64,000 bases of DNA from JAXGPL01 sp040766985 (GTDB lineage: Bacteria > Bacillota > Sulfobacillia > JAUYEG01). Within the stretch, counting starts at the first letter, position 1, and the number at the start of each line of letters is the position of its first letter. Below are positions 35,793 to 44,342 of the stretch, piece by piece. The stretch covers positions 77,607 through 141,606 of the forward strand of contig JAXGPL010000005.1 of assembly GCA_040766985.1 (NCBI GenBank), read 5' to 3'. The position numbers and the translations under genes are program-made. Below the pieces are notes generated by a model. It was given only the letters and a program-made list of their open reading frames with translations, ran no database searches and had not been told where the DNA came from.

Positions 35793-37421
35793 ATGCCTGA
35801 CTTGGCATTGATCAACGGTAAAATCGCGACGGTCGACAAGCAGGACCGCTTTGTGACCGCGGTCGCGATCAGGAACGGCAGGTTCGTGGCTGCTGGATCC
35901 GACATGCAGGTTCTTTCGCACACGGACCGCGGCACACAGGTTATCGACCTGGGTGGGCGGACTGCGATTCCCGGCATCGTCGACTCGCACAACCACATCA
36001 TCCACGCGGGGGTTCTGCTGGAGGGCGTGATGCTGTTTGATGCGCGCACCATCGACGACGTCAAGGCAGCCGTGGCCAGGCGCGTCGCGAAGGCCCGTCC
36101 GGGCGAGTGGATCGAGGGCGGGGGTTGGATCGAGAGCCAGTTCGCCGAGTTCCGGGCGCCGAATCGCTGGGATCTCGACGAGGTTTCCCCTGAGAATCCC
36201 GTGATCCTCGACCGCCTGTTCGGGGCCAGCGCCGTCAACTCCAAAGCCCTGGAGTCGGCCGGAATTGACCGCAACACGCCCGACCCACGGCGCGGTCAGA
36301 TCGAGCGCGATCCGAAGACAGGCGAGCCGACCGGCGTGCTCCGCAACGGCGCGCAATCGCTCGTGGACTCGGTCATCGCCGCCAGGCCAGCGGGCGACCT
36401 GCTCGAACGCACCAAGCACCTCATCGACATCACCTGCCGTGAGTACATCCGCTGGGGTATAACAAGCATCGTCGAGCCCGGGGTGCCGCCACTCGCGATG
36501 CAGGCGTACCAGCAGATGCGCGACGCGGGCCGCCTGCCCATCCGCCTGAATATGATGCCGGCCTGGTGGGGACTGTTCGCAACCGCCGGCCAAGCCAATC
36601 TAGACAAGGTCGCAACGGCGCTCGGCGCGCGGACTGGCCTCGGCTACGAATGGCTGCGGGTGGGCGCCCTCAAGATGGCCATCGACGGCGGGCTGGCCAG
36701 CAAGACCGCCATGCTCAACGCGCCCTTCATCGACGGGACGTGGAGCACCATCCCCTTGCGTCTGGACATCGACCGGTTGGAGGAGTACTTCACGACCGGG
36801 ATTGAACGCGACTGGTCAATCGGCATCCACTGCTGCGGCGACCGGGCCCAGGATCTCGCGTGCGAAGCGTTTGCCCGCGTCCTGGACCGGACCGGACGAA
36901 AGCCCGCGCGGCATCATATCATCCACGGCTACCTGCCGACCCCGAGGGCGCTCGAGATCATGGCGGAGTACGGTATTGGAGTGTCGGTGCAGCCTGGTTT
37001 CATGTGGGTTGAGGGCGACATGTACTACCATGCGGTTGACGTGGAAACCGTCAACTACTTCAAGCCGCTGCAAACCTACGCCAAGCACGGCATCGTCGCC
37101 GCGGCCAACTCGGACATGACCTCCGCGCACTATAACCCGTTCTTTGGCATGCACTCGGCCGTGACGCGCAGGACAAGCCAGGGGCGCGTAATGGGCGAGG
37201 CCGAGCGGGTCGCCGACCGCAACCAGATGCTCCGCCTGTTCACGGTCAACGGCGCCTGGCTGACGGGCGAGGAAGACCTCAAGGGATCCATTGAGCCGGG
37301 CAAGCTGGGTGATGTTGCGGTGCTGTCAGGCGACTTGTTTACGGTGCCGGAGGACGAAATCAGGGAACTCAAGGTGGTCCTGACAGTGGTCGGGGGCACG
37401 GTGGTCCACCGGGAGATGTAG
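35793..37421 (+). CDS. YtcJ-like metal-dependent amidohydrolase
   Basis: 542 residues of the amidohydrolase 3 (YtcJ) family. Seen: LINGKIATVDKQDRFVTAVA, metal motif IPGIVDSHNHIIHAG, the residues RFGASA-type LDRLFGASAVNSKALE, LKMAIDGGLASKTAMLN (bridging Lys region), SIGIHCCGDRAQDLACE and the C-terminal EPGKLGDVAVLSGDLF. The internal ATG 35793 is right: AGGAGG lies seven bases upstream, whereas the longer open frame from 35703 begins with arginine-rich sequence overlapping the divergent kinase's leader. Converges on leuS with repeat array B between. A second member of the same family is at 53464. Confidence 0.9.
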   Translation: MPDLALINGKIATVDKQDRFVTAVAIRNGRFVAAGSDMQVLSHTDRGTQVIDLGGRTAIPGIVDSHNHIIHAGVLLEGVMLFDARTIDDVKAAVARRVAKARPGEWIEGGGWIESQFAEFRAPNRWDLDEVSPENPVILDRLFGASAVNSKALESAGIDRNTPDPRRGQIERDPKTGEPTGVLRNGAQSLVDSVIAARPAGDLLERTKHLIDITCREYIRWGITSIVEPGVPPLAMQAYQQMRDAGRLPIRLNMMPAWWGLFATAGQANLDKVATALGARTGLGYEWLRVGALKMAIDGGLASKTAMLNAPFIDGTWSTIPLRLDIDRLEEYFTTGIERDWSIGIHCCGDRAQDLACEAFARVLDRTGRKPARHHIIHGYLPTPRALEIMAEYGIGVSVQPGFMWVEGDMYYHAVDVETVNYFKPLQTYAKHGIVAAANSDMTSAHYNPFFGMHSAVTRRTSQGRVMGEAERVADRNQMLRLFTVNGAWLTGEEDLKGSIEPGKLGDVAVLSGDLFTVPEDEIRELKVVLTVVGGTVVHREM

Positions 37422-37464
37422 GCAGGGCTACTTGCGACGCCGGGCGCGTATCGCCCGGCCGGGT

Positions 37465-37635
37465 TGCGCCCCTGGGCGCACATCGCCCCGGGAGTCGCGC
37501 CCCTGAGCACACATACCCGCGACCTGCGCCCCTGGGCGCGGGGCGGCGGGGCGAGTTGTGCTCCTCAGCACAGGCCAGCCCGCCGGGTTGCGCCCCCGGG
37601 CGCACATCGCCCCGGGAGTCGCGCCCCTGAGCACA
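37465..37635. repeat. Array B: 16-nt dyad repeated every 29-32 nt
   Basis: Six cores start at 37465, 37496, 37525, 37557, 37589 and 37620. Examples: TGCGCCCCTGGGCGCA, TGTGCTCCTCAGCACA (both near-perfect palindromes with compensating changes) and CGCGCCCCTGAGCACA. Cores 1-2 and 5-6 with their linker are almost identical, a sign of segmental duplication. The array fills the space between the convergent amidohydrolase and leuS genes. Same unit as array A. Confidence 0.88.
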
Positions 37636-37647
37636 GGTCGTAGCGGC

Positions 37648-40095
37648 CTATCCGGCAATTATGTTAATCAGCCGGTCCTGAACATAGAAGCTTTGCTTAA
37701 CATCCTTGCCGGCTAGCATCTCGGCAACCCGTGGCAACGCCATAGCCGCAGTTACAGCCTGCGCCTCCGGCGTACCGGGGTCGGCCTGAAAGCGCTCCCG
37801 GACCTTCCCGTTGATCTGCACCACGATCGTCACCTGCTGCCGGGCGAGCAAATCCTCGTCCCATGACAACCACCGCTGGTTGTGAACCGAATAGCACTCT
37901 CCGATCCTCTCCCACAGTTCCTCGGCCATCATCGGGCCGAACGGGGCCAGAAGCAGGGCCATCACCCGGCGGACCTCGCGCCGCTGTTCCGGGGTGAACT
38001 GGTCGCCGTTCGCATAGGCCCAGTTGGTCAGTTCCATAATTGCCGCGATGGCCGTGTGGTAGGACAGGGCCTCGAGATCGTTCGTGACTTTCTTGATCGT
38101 CCGGTGCAGCGTCGCCATGTCGGCGCCGCCGCCGTAGACGGGGTCGGTTTCCGTGACAAAGTACCAGACCCGGTTGTAAAAGCGCGAGACACCCTGGATG
38201 CCCCGGTCGGAGAAGTCGTTCTCCTCCTCGTACGGTCCGATGAACAGCAGGTACGTCCGGAAGACGTCGGCCCCGTACTGCTTGATGTATTGCTCGGGGT
38301 TGACCACGTTGCCGCGCGACTTGGACATCTTGGAGCCGTCCTTGATCAACAGGCCGTGCAGCCGCAGCCGCCGGAACGGTTCCTCGAAACCGACATGACC
38401 GAGGTCGTAGAGGACCATGTTGACGAAACGCGCGTAAAGGTGGTGCATGCAGACATGCTCGATGCCGCCCATGTACTGGTCGACGGGCAACCACTTCTCG
38501 GTCATCGCCGCGTCGAAGGGCACGTCGTCGTGACCCACCGAGGGGTAGCGCAGGAAGTACCAGGCCGAATCAAGGAACGTGTCCGACACGTCGGTCTCGC
38601 GCCTGGCATGGCCCCCGCACTTGGGACACGTCGTGTTTACGAAACCGGGTACCGACGCCAGCGGCGACTGCCCCGTCCCCGTCGGCCGGAACTCCTCAAC
38701 GTCAGGCAGCAGCACCGGCAACTGGTCTTCGGGCACGGGTACCTCGCCGCATTTCTCGCAATACACAACCGGAATCGGCGGACCCCAGTACCGCTGCCGG
38801 CTGATGCACCAGTCGCGCAGGCGGTAGGTCACCGCGAGCTTGCCCCTTCCCTGCTCCTCAAGCCACTTGACGACCGCCCGTTTGCCGGGCTCGGACGCCA
38901 TTCCGTCGAACCAGCCGGAGTTAATCATCTCGCCGTCGCCCGTATAGGCCCCGGCTGCGATTCCCACGTCGCTCCTGATCACCTCAACAATCGGCAGGCC
39001 GTACTTGGTGGCAAACTCAAAATCCCGTTCGTCGTGCCCCGGGACGCCCATAACCGCCCCGGTGCCGTAGTGCATCAGAACGTAGTCCGCGATCCAGACC
39101 GGGACGGGCCGCCCTGTGCCCGGGTTGATCGCATATGCGCCTGTGGCAACGCCGGTCTTTTCACGCTCCGTCGACAGCCGGTCGATTTCTTTGGTCCGCC
39201 GGACCTGATCGAGATAGGCGTCAACCGCTGAGCGCTGCTCCGCGGTCGTGATCCGGGCGACGAGCGGATGCTCCGGCGCTAGAACCATATACGTCACGCC
39301 GAACAGCGTGTCGGGACGGGTTGTGAATACGGTAAACGTCTCTCCGCCGTTGCCCTCAATGGCGAAGCCGATCTCCGCACCCTCGCTCCGGCCGATCCAG
39401 TTGGCCTGCAGCTTCTTGCTGGTTTCCGGCCAGTCAAGGTGCTCCAGCCCGGCCAGCAGCCGGTCCGCGTATTCGGTGATACGGAAGAACCACTGGGTCA
39501 TTTCCTTTTGTACGACTTCGGTGCTGCAGCGCTCGCACGCCCCGTTGGTCACCTGCTCGTTGGCGAGCACCGTCAGGCAAGACGGGCACCAGTTGACGGG
39601 CGCCTTCTTGCGGACCGCCAGCCCGGCCTTGTACATCTGCAAGAAGATCCACTGCGTCCAGCGGTAGTAGTTGGGGTCGGAGGTATTGACCTCGCGCGAC
39701 CAGTCGAACATGGCGCCAAGACGCTTCATCTGGTCCTCGCGGTAGTGCCGTGTCGTCCGCGCGGTCAGCACCCGGGGGTTAATCCCTGCCTTAAGCGCGT
39801 AGTTCTCGGAGTTGATGCCGAACGCGTCGAATCCCATCGGCTCGAACACCGTGTTGCCCTGCAGGCGCTTGTACCTGCCGAACGTGTCCGAGCCGCAGTA
39901 TGTGAAGACGTGGCCGACGTGAAGGCCCTCCGCAGACGGGTACGGGAACTCCATGAGGTTATAGAACTTGCGCCCGGCCCCCGCGAGATCTGTGTAGTAA
40001 AGGCGGTCCTCCTCCCAGCGCCTGAGCCATTTTGGCTCGATCACGGCGGGGTCGTACCGCCGGCTGGCGGTTTCCGGTGCTGTGGACTCTGCCAC
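37648..40095 (-). CDS. leuS: Leucyl-tRNA synthetase
   Basis: 815 residues, bacterial-type class Ia LeuRS. HIGH signature PYPSAEGLHVGH at residues 51-62, an inserted editing (CP1) domain with FTTRPDTLFGVTYMVLAPEH and GTGAVMGVPGHDERD, a zinc-type CEKCGEVP insertion, WYFLRYPS, the KMSKS loop GSKMSKSRGNVV and the anticodon-binding and C-terminal domains ending QDRLINIIAG. GTG start at 40095 with GGGAGGG upstream. A T-box leader lies directly upstream, so expression rises when leucyl-tRNA is uncharged. Confidence 0.97.
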   Translation of the reverse strand: MAESTAPETASRRYDPAVIEPKWLRRWEEDRLYYTDLAGAGRKFYNLMEFPYPSAEGLHVGHVFTYCGSDTFGRYKRLQGNTVFEPMGFDAFGINSENYALKAGINPRVLTARTTRHYREDQMKRLGAMFDWSREVNTSDPNYYRWTQWIFLQMYKAGLAVRKKAPVNWCPSCLTVLANEQVTNGACERCSTEVVQKEMTQWFFRITEYADRLLAGLEHLDWPETSKKLQANWIGRSEGAEIGFAIEGNGGETFTVFTTRPDTLFGVTYMVLAPEHPLVARITTAEQRSAVDAYLDQVRRTKEIDRLSTEREKTGVATGAYAINPGTGRPVPVWIADYVLMHYGTGAVMGVPGHDERDFEFATKYGLPIVEVIRSDVGIAAGAYTGDGEMINSGWFDGMASEPGKRAVVKWLEEQGRGKLAVTYRLRDWCISRQRYWGPPIPVVYCEKCGEVPVPEDQLPVLLPDVEEFRPTGTGQSPLASVPGFVNTTCPKCGGHARRETDVSDTFLDSAWYFLRYPSVGHDDVPFDAAMTEKWLPVDQYMGGIEHVCMHHLYARFVNMVLYDLGHVGFEEPFRRLRLHGLLIKDGSKMSKSRGNVVNPEQYIKQYGADVFRTYLLFIGPYEEENDFSDRGIQGVSRFYNRVWYFVTETDPVYGGGADMATLHRTIKKVTNDLEALSYHTAIAAIMELTNWAYANGDQFTPEQRREVRRVMALLLAPFGPMMAEELWERIGECYSVHNQRWLSWDEDLLARQQVTIVVQINGKVRERFQADPGTPEAQAVTAAMALPRVAEMLAGKDVKQSFYVQDRLINIIAG

Positions 40096-40143
40096 ATCGA
40101 TCCCTCCCGAATGCAGACTGAGAACTCCATCTGGGCTTCATAA

Positions 40144-40376
40144 ACAAAAATCCCCGCTCCAATTCAGGAACGGGAAACCCGCGGTACCATCCTGATTGGC
40201 CGCAATGCTGCGGCCCGCTCGATTTGCCGGCCAGTACGCCGGTAATCCGGCTCCCAGGCGAGTTGGCATCCGGTGCGCCGGCTCTCAGCATGCCTCCGGC
40301 TCTCTGTCATAAACCCGTAACGCGGGCCACGACGGACGCTACTACTCCTGCTCATTGCCAATTTATGAAGCTAGAT
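40144..40376 (-). promoter_or_regulatory. T-box leader of leuS
   Basis: On the minus strand, from 5' to 3': a GAGCAGGAGTAGTAG start of stem I, AGAGAGCCGG...GCTGAGAGCCGGC distal elements, a candidate leucine specifier CTC (40260-40262), and the T-box core GGATGGTACCGCGGG (40178-40192) that contacts the tRNA acceptor end. The terminator CCCGTTCC/GGAGCGGGG with a following T-run lies at 40147-40177. An extended -10-like TGCTAGAAT on the minus strand is at 40391-40399. Confidence 0.92.
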
Positions 40377-40618
40377 CGCTTTTGTTGACCATTCTAGCAC
40401 ATTCGCCGCCAAACGCACCATCCGCCCGCAGCTTTCCGCCCGCGGCTTACTCGAGATATGACCATCCGGCCACGCAGATTACACAAAGGAGTTACCCAAC
40501 TTCACTCCAAAGGGGCACTCGCTCCTGTCTCCCTGGGAGTATGCTCCGAGGGAGAAGTAGACGGAACAAGCATAGCTTGGAGAACTGACTCCGGGAAGCG
40601 GAGACGGAGGAGATCACT

Positions 40619-42523
40619 TTGCGGCTTAAGCGGTCGATCATCGTGGTCGCGTTCCTGCTCGCAGTCCTCTTGGATGTGGGTGGGCTCGCGGCCGCAGGCG
40701 AAGCTGACTACGCCTGGCGCACCTGGGTAAGCAACACTGATACACAATGGCAGAACGGTTCGGCATGGGACAACACCGTCCTCGCCTGGGTCCATGACGA
40801 ATGGACTGACGCCCCTAAGGTCATCGAGCACCTCTACCCCGCAAATGCCAAATGGGTGTGGCCGACCTACGAGGTATCTCAACCGGAGACGGGACAGGTA
40901 TTTGAATTCCGGCACACCTTCAACGTCCCCGGCAACCCGGTATCCGGCCGGTTATTCATCACAGCGGATAACGGTTTTGAGGCGCGGATCAACGGTCAGA
41001 TGCTGTGCAAGAGCGCGACGGTGCATGGCGATTGGAAGTCGTCCGACCTAACGGAATCGTACGTCAACAGCAATGGCTGGCAGGATGTCGTCATCGCCGA
41101 TTTCGACGCCTCGTGGTTTGACAATGGCATCAACCACCTGGAGATCACCGTGGCCAACGAGCAAATGGACGGCGGCACTCCTACGAGCAACCCCGGCGGA
41201 GTCATCTTCCGCCTCTGTACTCAGTATGACCCGACGGGTGACCTTACCGTCCAGAAGGTCTACCAAACCTATTTCCCTGACGCAGGCGGCCCGCTCGCCG
41301 GCATTGAGTTCGAGCTGTGGGACTACGAGCTCGAGGGCATCGTCAGGCGTGGCGTTACGGACGCTGCAGGCCAGATAGTCTTTTCGGACCTGATGCCTGG
41401 CATCTACAACTTGGTCGAGGCCGAAGCTCCGGAGGGCTACTTTCCCCTGCAAAGCCCCATGGAGGTGCGGATAGACCCTGGAACCGATGAGATGGTCGGC
41501 TTCGCCAACGGGCCCTGCGGAAGGGTCGAGATCAGCAAAGTCTGGGTGCCGTATGGCCAAACGAGCCCTGAGACCCCGCACGCAGGGGTGAGGTTCAAGG
41601 TGTTCACTGCTTCCTCCGATCTATTGGAACCCGGCGAGGATGATTGGCAGTATGACAGTGAGGTCGCGACCGACAGCGAGGGTAAGATCGTCCTCAACTT
41701 GCCCCCCGGTTGGTACAAGATTGCTGAGCAGCCTGAGCCCGGCTATACCCCCTATGGGGGTGTATGGGGGTGGTGTCAATTTCCCATTTCCGGCGGCGAA
41801 CTCACCCAGATGGGCTTCACCAACATCAAGGACCCGGCGCCGACCGTTGAGGGCAAGCTGAACATCAACGTGGTCAAGACCGACGACGGCAGTGTCGCGG
41901 GCCTGCCTGTCACGATCAGCGGCGGCCTGACGGCAACCCTGAGCACCAATGCCTCCGGCACGGTCGCCCTGGCGGGCCTCGATGCTGGGACCTACACGGT
42001 CAACTCCTCGGATGACGGCTACGCGAGCGATGGACCGAAGGATGTCGAGATGCCGACGGACTCGAGCGAGAAGTCGGTCACCATCACGCTGACTCCAAAG
42101 GAGTTGCCGCCTGAGCCCCTGGAGCCCGGCGCTATCGAGGGTTACGTGTCCGAGGAAGATACAGGCACGCCACTCCCAGGAGCGACGGTTGAGTTGCTCG
42201 GTTCAGAGGGTGGCCTCGAATCGACCACTACAGCGGGCGCGCTGGGGTACTACAGGTTCGACGCCCTGGCTCCCGGTGGCTACAAGGTCAACGGGTCGTT
42301 GGCCGGATACGAGTCCGATCACAATTCGCCCGTCACGGTATCCGAGGGCGAAACCACCCGTTCGGACCTGGTCCTGGCGAAAGAGATCGTCGTGCCTCCC
42401 ACGCCACCCGAAGTCCCGCCCGATCTGCCGAAGACAGGTGGCGCCGTCACGGGCCTGCATGCAGGCATTGGCGCTGCCCTGATCCTGTTGGGCGCGTCCA
42501 ATAAGCGCAGGGGTTTGCGGTAA
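40619..42523 (+). CDS. LPxTG wall-anchored protein with SpaA/Cna_B-type repeats
   Basis: 634 residues, exported and sortase-anchored. Signal peptide 1-27 (LLAVLLDVGGLAAAG). Residues 28-205 form a galactose-binding/PA14-like lectin-type module with FITADNGFEARINGQ and NHLEITVANEQMDGG. Then two SpaA/Cna_B-like domains (about 208-300, 302-405: LVEAEAPEGYFP, IAEQPEPGYTP), and two carboxypeptidase-regulatory-like beta domains (about 410-490, 502-585: NASGTVALAGLDAGTYT, AGALGYYRFDALAPGGY). Sorting signal LPKTG at 603-607, a hydrophobic span and the tail NKRRGLR. TTG start, GGAGGAGA five bases upstream. Such proteins are adhesins or pilus backbones; no sortase gene is in the window. It converges on lysA. 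Confidence 0.9.
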   Translation: MRLKRSIIVVAFLLAVLLDVGGLAAAGEADYAWRTWVSNTDTQWQNGSAWDNTVLAWVHDEWTDAPKVIEHLYPANAKWVWPTYEVSQPETGQVFEFRHTFNVPGNPVSGRLFITADNGFEARINGQMLCKSATVHGDWKSSDLTESYVNSNGWQDVVIADFDASWFDNGINHLEITVANEQMDGGTPTSNPGGVIFRLCTQYDPTGDLTVQKVYQTYFPDAGGPLAGIEFELWDYELEGIVRRGVTDAAGQIVFSDLMPGIYNLVEAEAPEGYFPLQSPMEVRIDPGTDEMVGFANGPCGRVEISKVWVPYGQTSPETPHAGVRFKVFTASSDLLEPGEDDWQYDSEVATDSEGKIVLNLPPGWYKIAEQPEPGYTPYGGVWGWCQFPISGGELTQMGFTNIKDPAPTVEGKLNINVVKTDDGSVAGLPVTISGGLTATLSTNASGTVALAGLDAGTYTVNSSDDGYASDGPKDVEMPTDSSEKSVTITLTPKELPPEPLEPGAIEGYVSEEDTGTPLPGATVELLGSEGGLESTTTAGALGYYRFDALAPGGYKVNGSLAGYESDHNSPVTVSEGETTRSDLVLAKEIVVPPTPPEVPPDLPKTGGAVTGLHAGIGAALILLGASNKRRGLR

Positions 42524-42586
42524 CGCGGCAGCAATCGGCGCAGAGGCTCGCGGTAGCGCCGGCAGCAATCCAGAGCAGATACATGG

Positions 42587-42610
42587 GGGCCCGGCCATTC
42601 GGCCGGGCCC
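42587..42610. terminator. Hairpin between the LPxTG gene and lysA
   Basis: Perfect ten-base-pair stem GGGCCCGGCC / GGCCGGGCCC around ATTC, followed on the plus strand by GCTTTGGG. Sits between convergent genes and may end transcription from both sides. Confidence 0.7.
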
Positions 42611-42704
42611 GCTTTGGGCATCTGTTGAATGCGGCGCAACCGCAGGCCTGATCTGCAGCTGAATCAAAGGGCTGGCCGCCCCTCGCAGCTAATCCCCCAC
42701 TCCC

Positions 42705-44197
42705 CTACTCCCTGCTAACCGCAACCTCGCGTTGGCGCTCCTCGGACGGCTTGGCGCCGGCGCCGGCCACCAGATCCGTGGAAAGCATGTCGTCGTAGGT
42801 CTCGCGCCGCACGACAAGCCTGGCCTGGCCATCGCTCGCGAACGCCACAGGGGGCCGCGGCAGGCGGTTGTAATTGCTGGCCATGGAGAAATTGTAGGCG
42901 CCGGTGGCCAGGACCGCGAGGAGATCTCCGGGCCGGACCGTGGGCAGGGTAGCGCCTCGGACCAGGACGTCGCCCGACTCGCAGGCCTTGCCGGCGATCG
43001 TGTACGACGTATGGGACGCGGTTCTCTCAGCCGCTTGGCCGGCCCCGTCACGGCTGGCAATCACGGCATGGTACTTGGCCCCGTAAAGACTCGGGCGTGG
43101 ATTGTCCGTCATACCGCCGTCCACCAGGACATAGGTGTCGTAACCCGGTACGGGCTTGACTGCTCCCACCGTGTAAAGGGTCATGCCCGCATCAGCGACA
43201 ATCGAGCGGCCCGGCTCGATGTACAACGTCGGCCAGGAATATCGGGCGCGGCCTGCTCCTGGTCCCCCGGCGGTCTGCCCACCGGCTGCCGGAACGGCCA
43301 CAGGGCGGCGGGTGAGGCCGAGCGGGACACCAGCGTGACCATGGCGCCGCCAGGCGTTCTGGAACGCGCGCACGGTTGATGCGACGTAAGGCTCAAGGGG
43401 CGGGGCCGGGTCCTCAGGGGTAAGCCCGGCGGCCCAGCCGCCACCGAGGTTGATCTCCTCAGCAAGGTACCCTGTCTTTTCCCAGGCGTCCCAAGCCAGC
43501 CTGGCGGCTGCCCTGCCCGCGGCCGCAAATGGATACAGGTCGCGAATCTGCGACCCGATGTGGCAGTGAATTCCGCGCAGCCTCAGACCCGGAGCATCCA
43601 GTGTTTTGCGCACAGCGTCAATCGCCATGCCGCCGACCACCGGGAGCGCGAACTTGGAGTCGACCTGCCCGGTCTGGATGGCCCGGTGCGTATGCGGCGA
43701 GATGCCCGGCGTAAACCGCAACATCACATCCTGCACGACGCCCCGCTCGCGGGCCAGGGCATCGAGGCGCTCTAGTTCTTCGAAGTTGTCCACGACAAAC
43801 CGGCCGACGCCGGCGTCGATGCCGTACTCCAGTTCTTCAGGGCTCTTGTTGTTGCCATGGAACAAGATGCGTTCTGCTGGAAACCCGCCCGCCAACGCGA
43901 CGTGCAACTCGCCACCCGAGACGACGTCCATCCACATCCCCTCTGAGTCGGCGACCTGCGCCATTGCCCGCACAAGAACGCCTTGGACGCATAGGCAACC
44001 CGGAGCCCCGGGTAAGCCTGAGCCCCGGCGGCGTGATAGCGCCGGATGACGCGACGGATGGCATCCTCGTCCATGACATAGAGGGGTGTGCCGAATCTGG
44101 CTGTCAATTGCACGCAATCGCAGCCGGCCCAAAGAAGGTGGCCGTCTGCATTGCGCTGTAAGTCGGCGGTACTCGCGGTACTCAAAGACTGATTCAT
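42705..44197 (-). pseudogene. lysA: Diaminopimelate decarboxylase (LysA), one frameshift
   Basis: Last step of lysine synthesis, meso-diaminopimelate to lysine; fold-type III PLP enzyme. From ATG 44197 (GGAG upstream) the frame reads DCVQLTARFGTPLYVMDED and the PLP-lysine motif VAYASKAF, then breaks near 43978. The rest is in the next frame: LVRAMAQVADSEGMWMDVV, ILFHGNNKSPEELEYG, LRGIHCHIGSQIRDL, EINLGGGWAAG, YIEPGRSIVADAG and GKACESGDVLVRGATLP (catalytic Cys). Adding one C in TTCTTGTG restores it, giving about 497 codons. An essential-type enzyme, so the break is probably a sequence error. Confidence 0.9.
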
Positions 44198-44342
44198 CTC
44201 CGTTTCGGAATCGCGTGCTGCCGGATAGGCTGGACAAGCTTTTCTCCATGCTAGCACAAGAGCGTGCTTCTGACCATCAAGCTGGAGGTTGTCCGTAGGC
44301 CGCCGCGAAATGGTCCCTATTACCACCCGCGAGGTGAGGACA

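Noticed and set aside
34644..36593. 649-residue reading of the APH gene starting at 36593
   Set aside because: The first 305 residues are antisense to the YtcJ amidohydrolase; a strong SD marks ATG 35678 as the true start.
44289..44342. ATG 44289 as start of the M28 gene
   Set aside because: No SD precedes it, while GAGGTGAGG lies just before TTG 44343, where family similarity begins.
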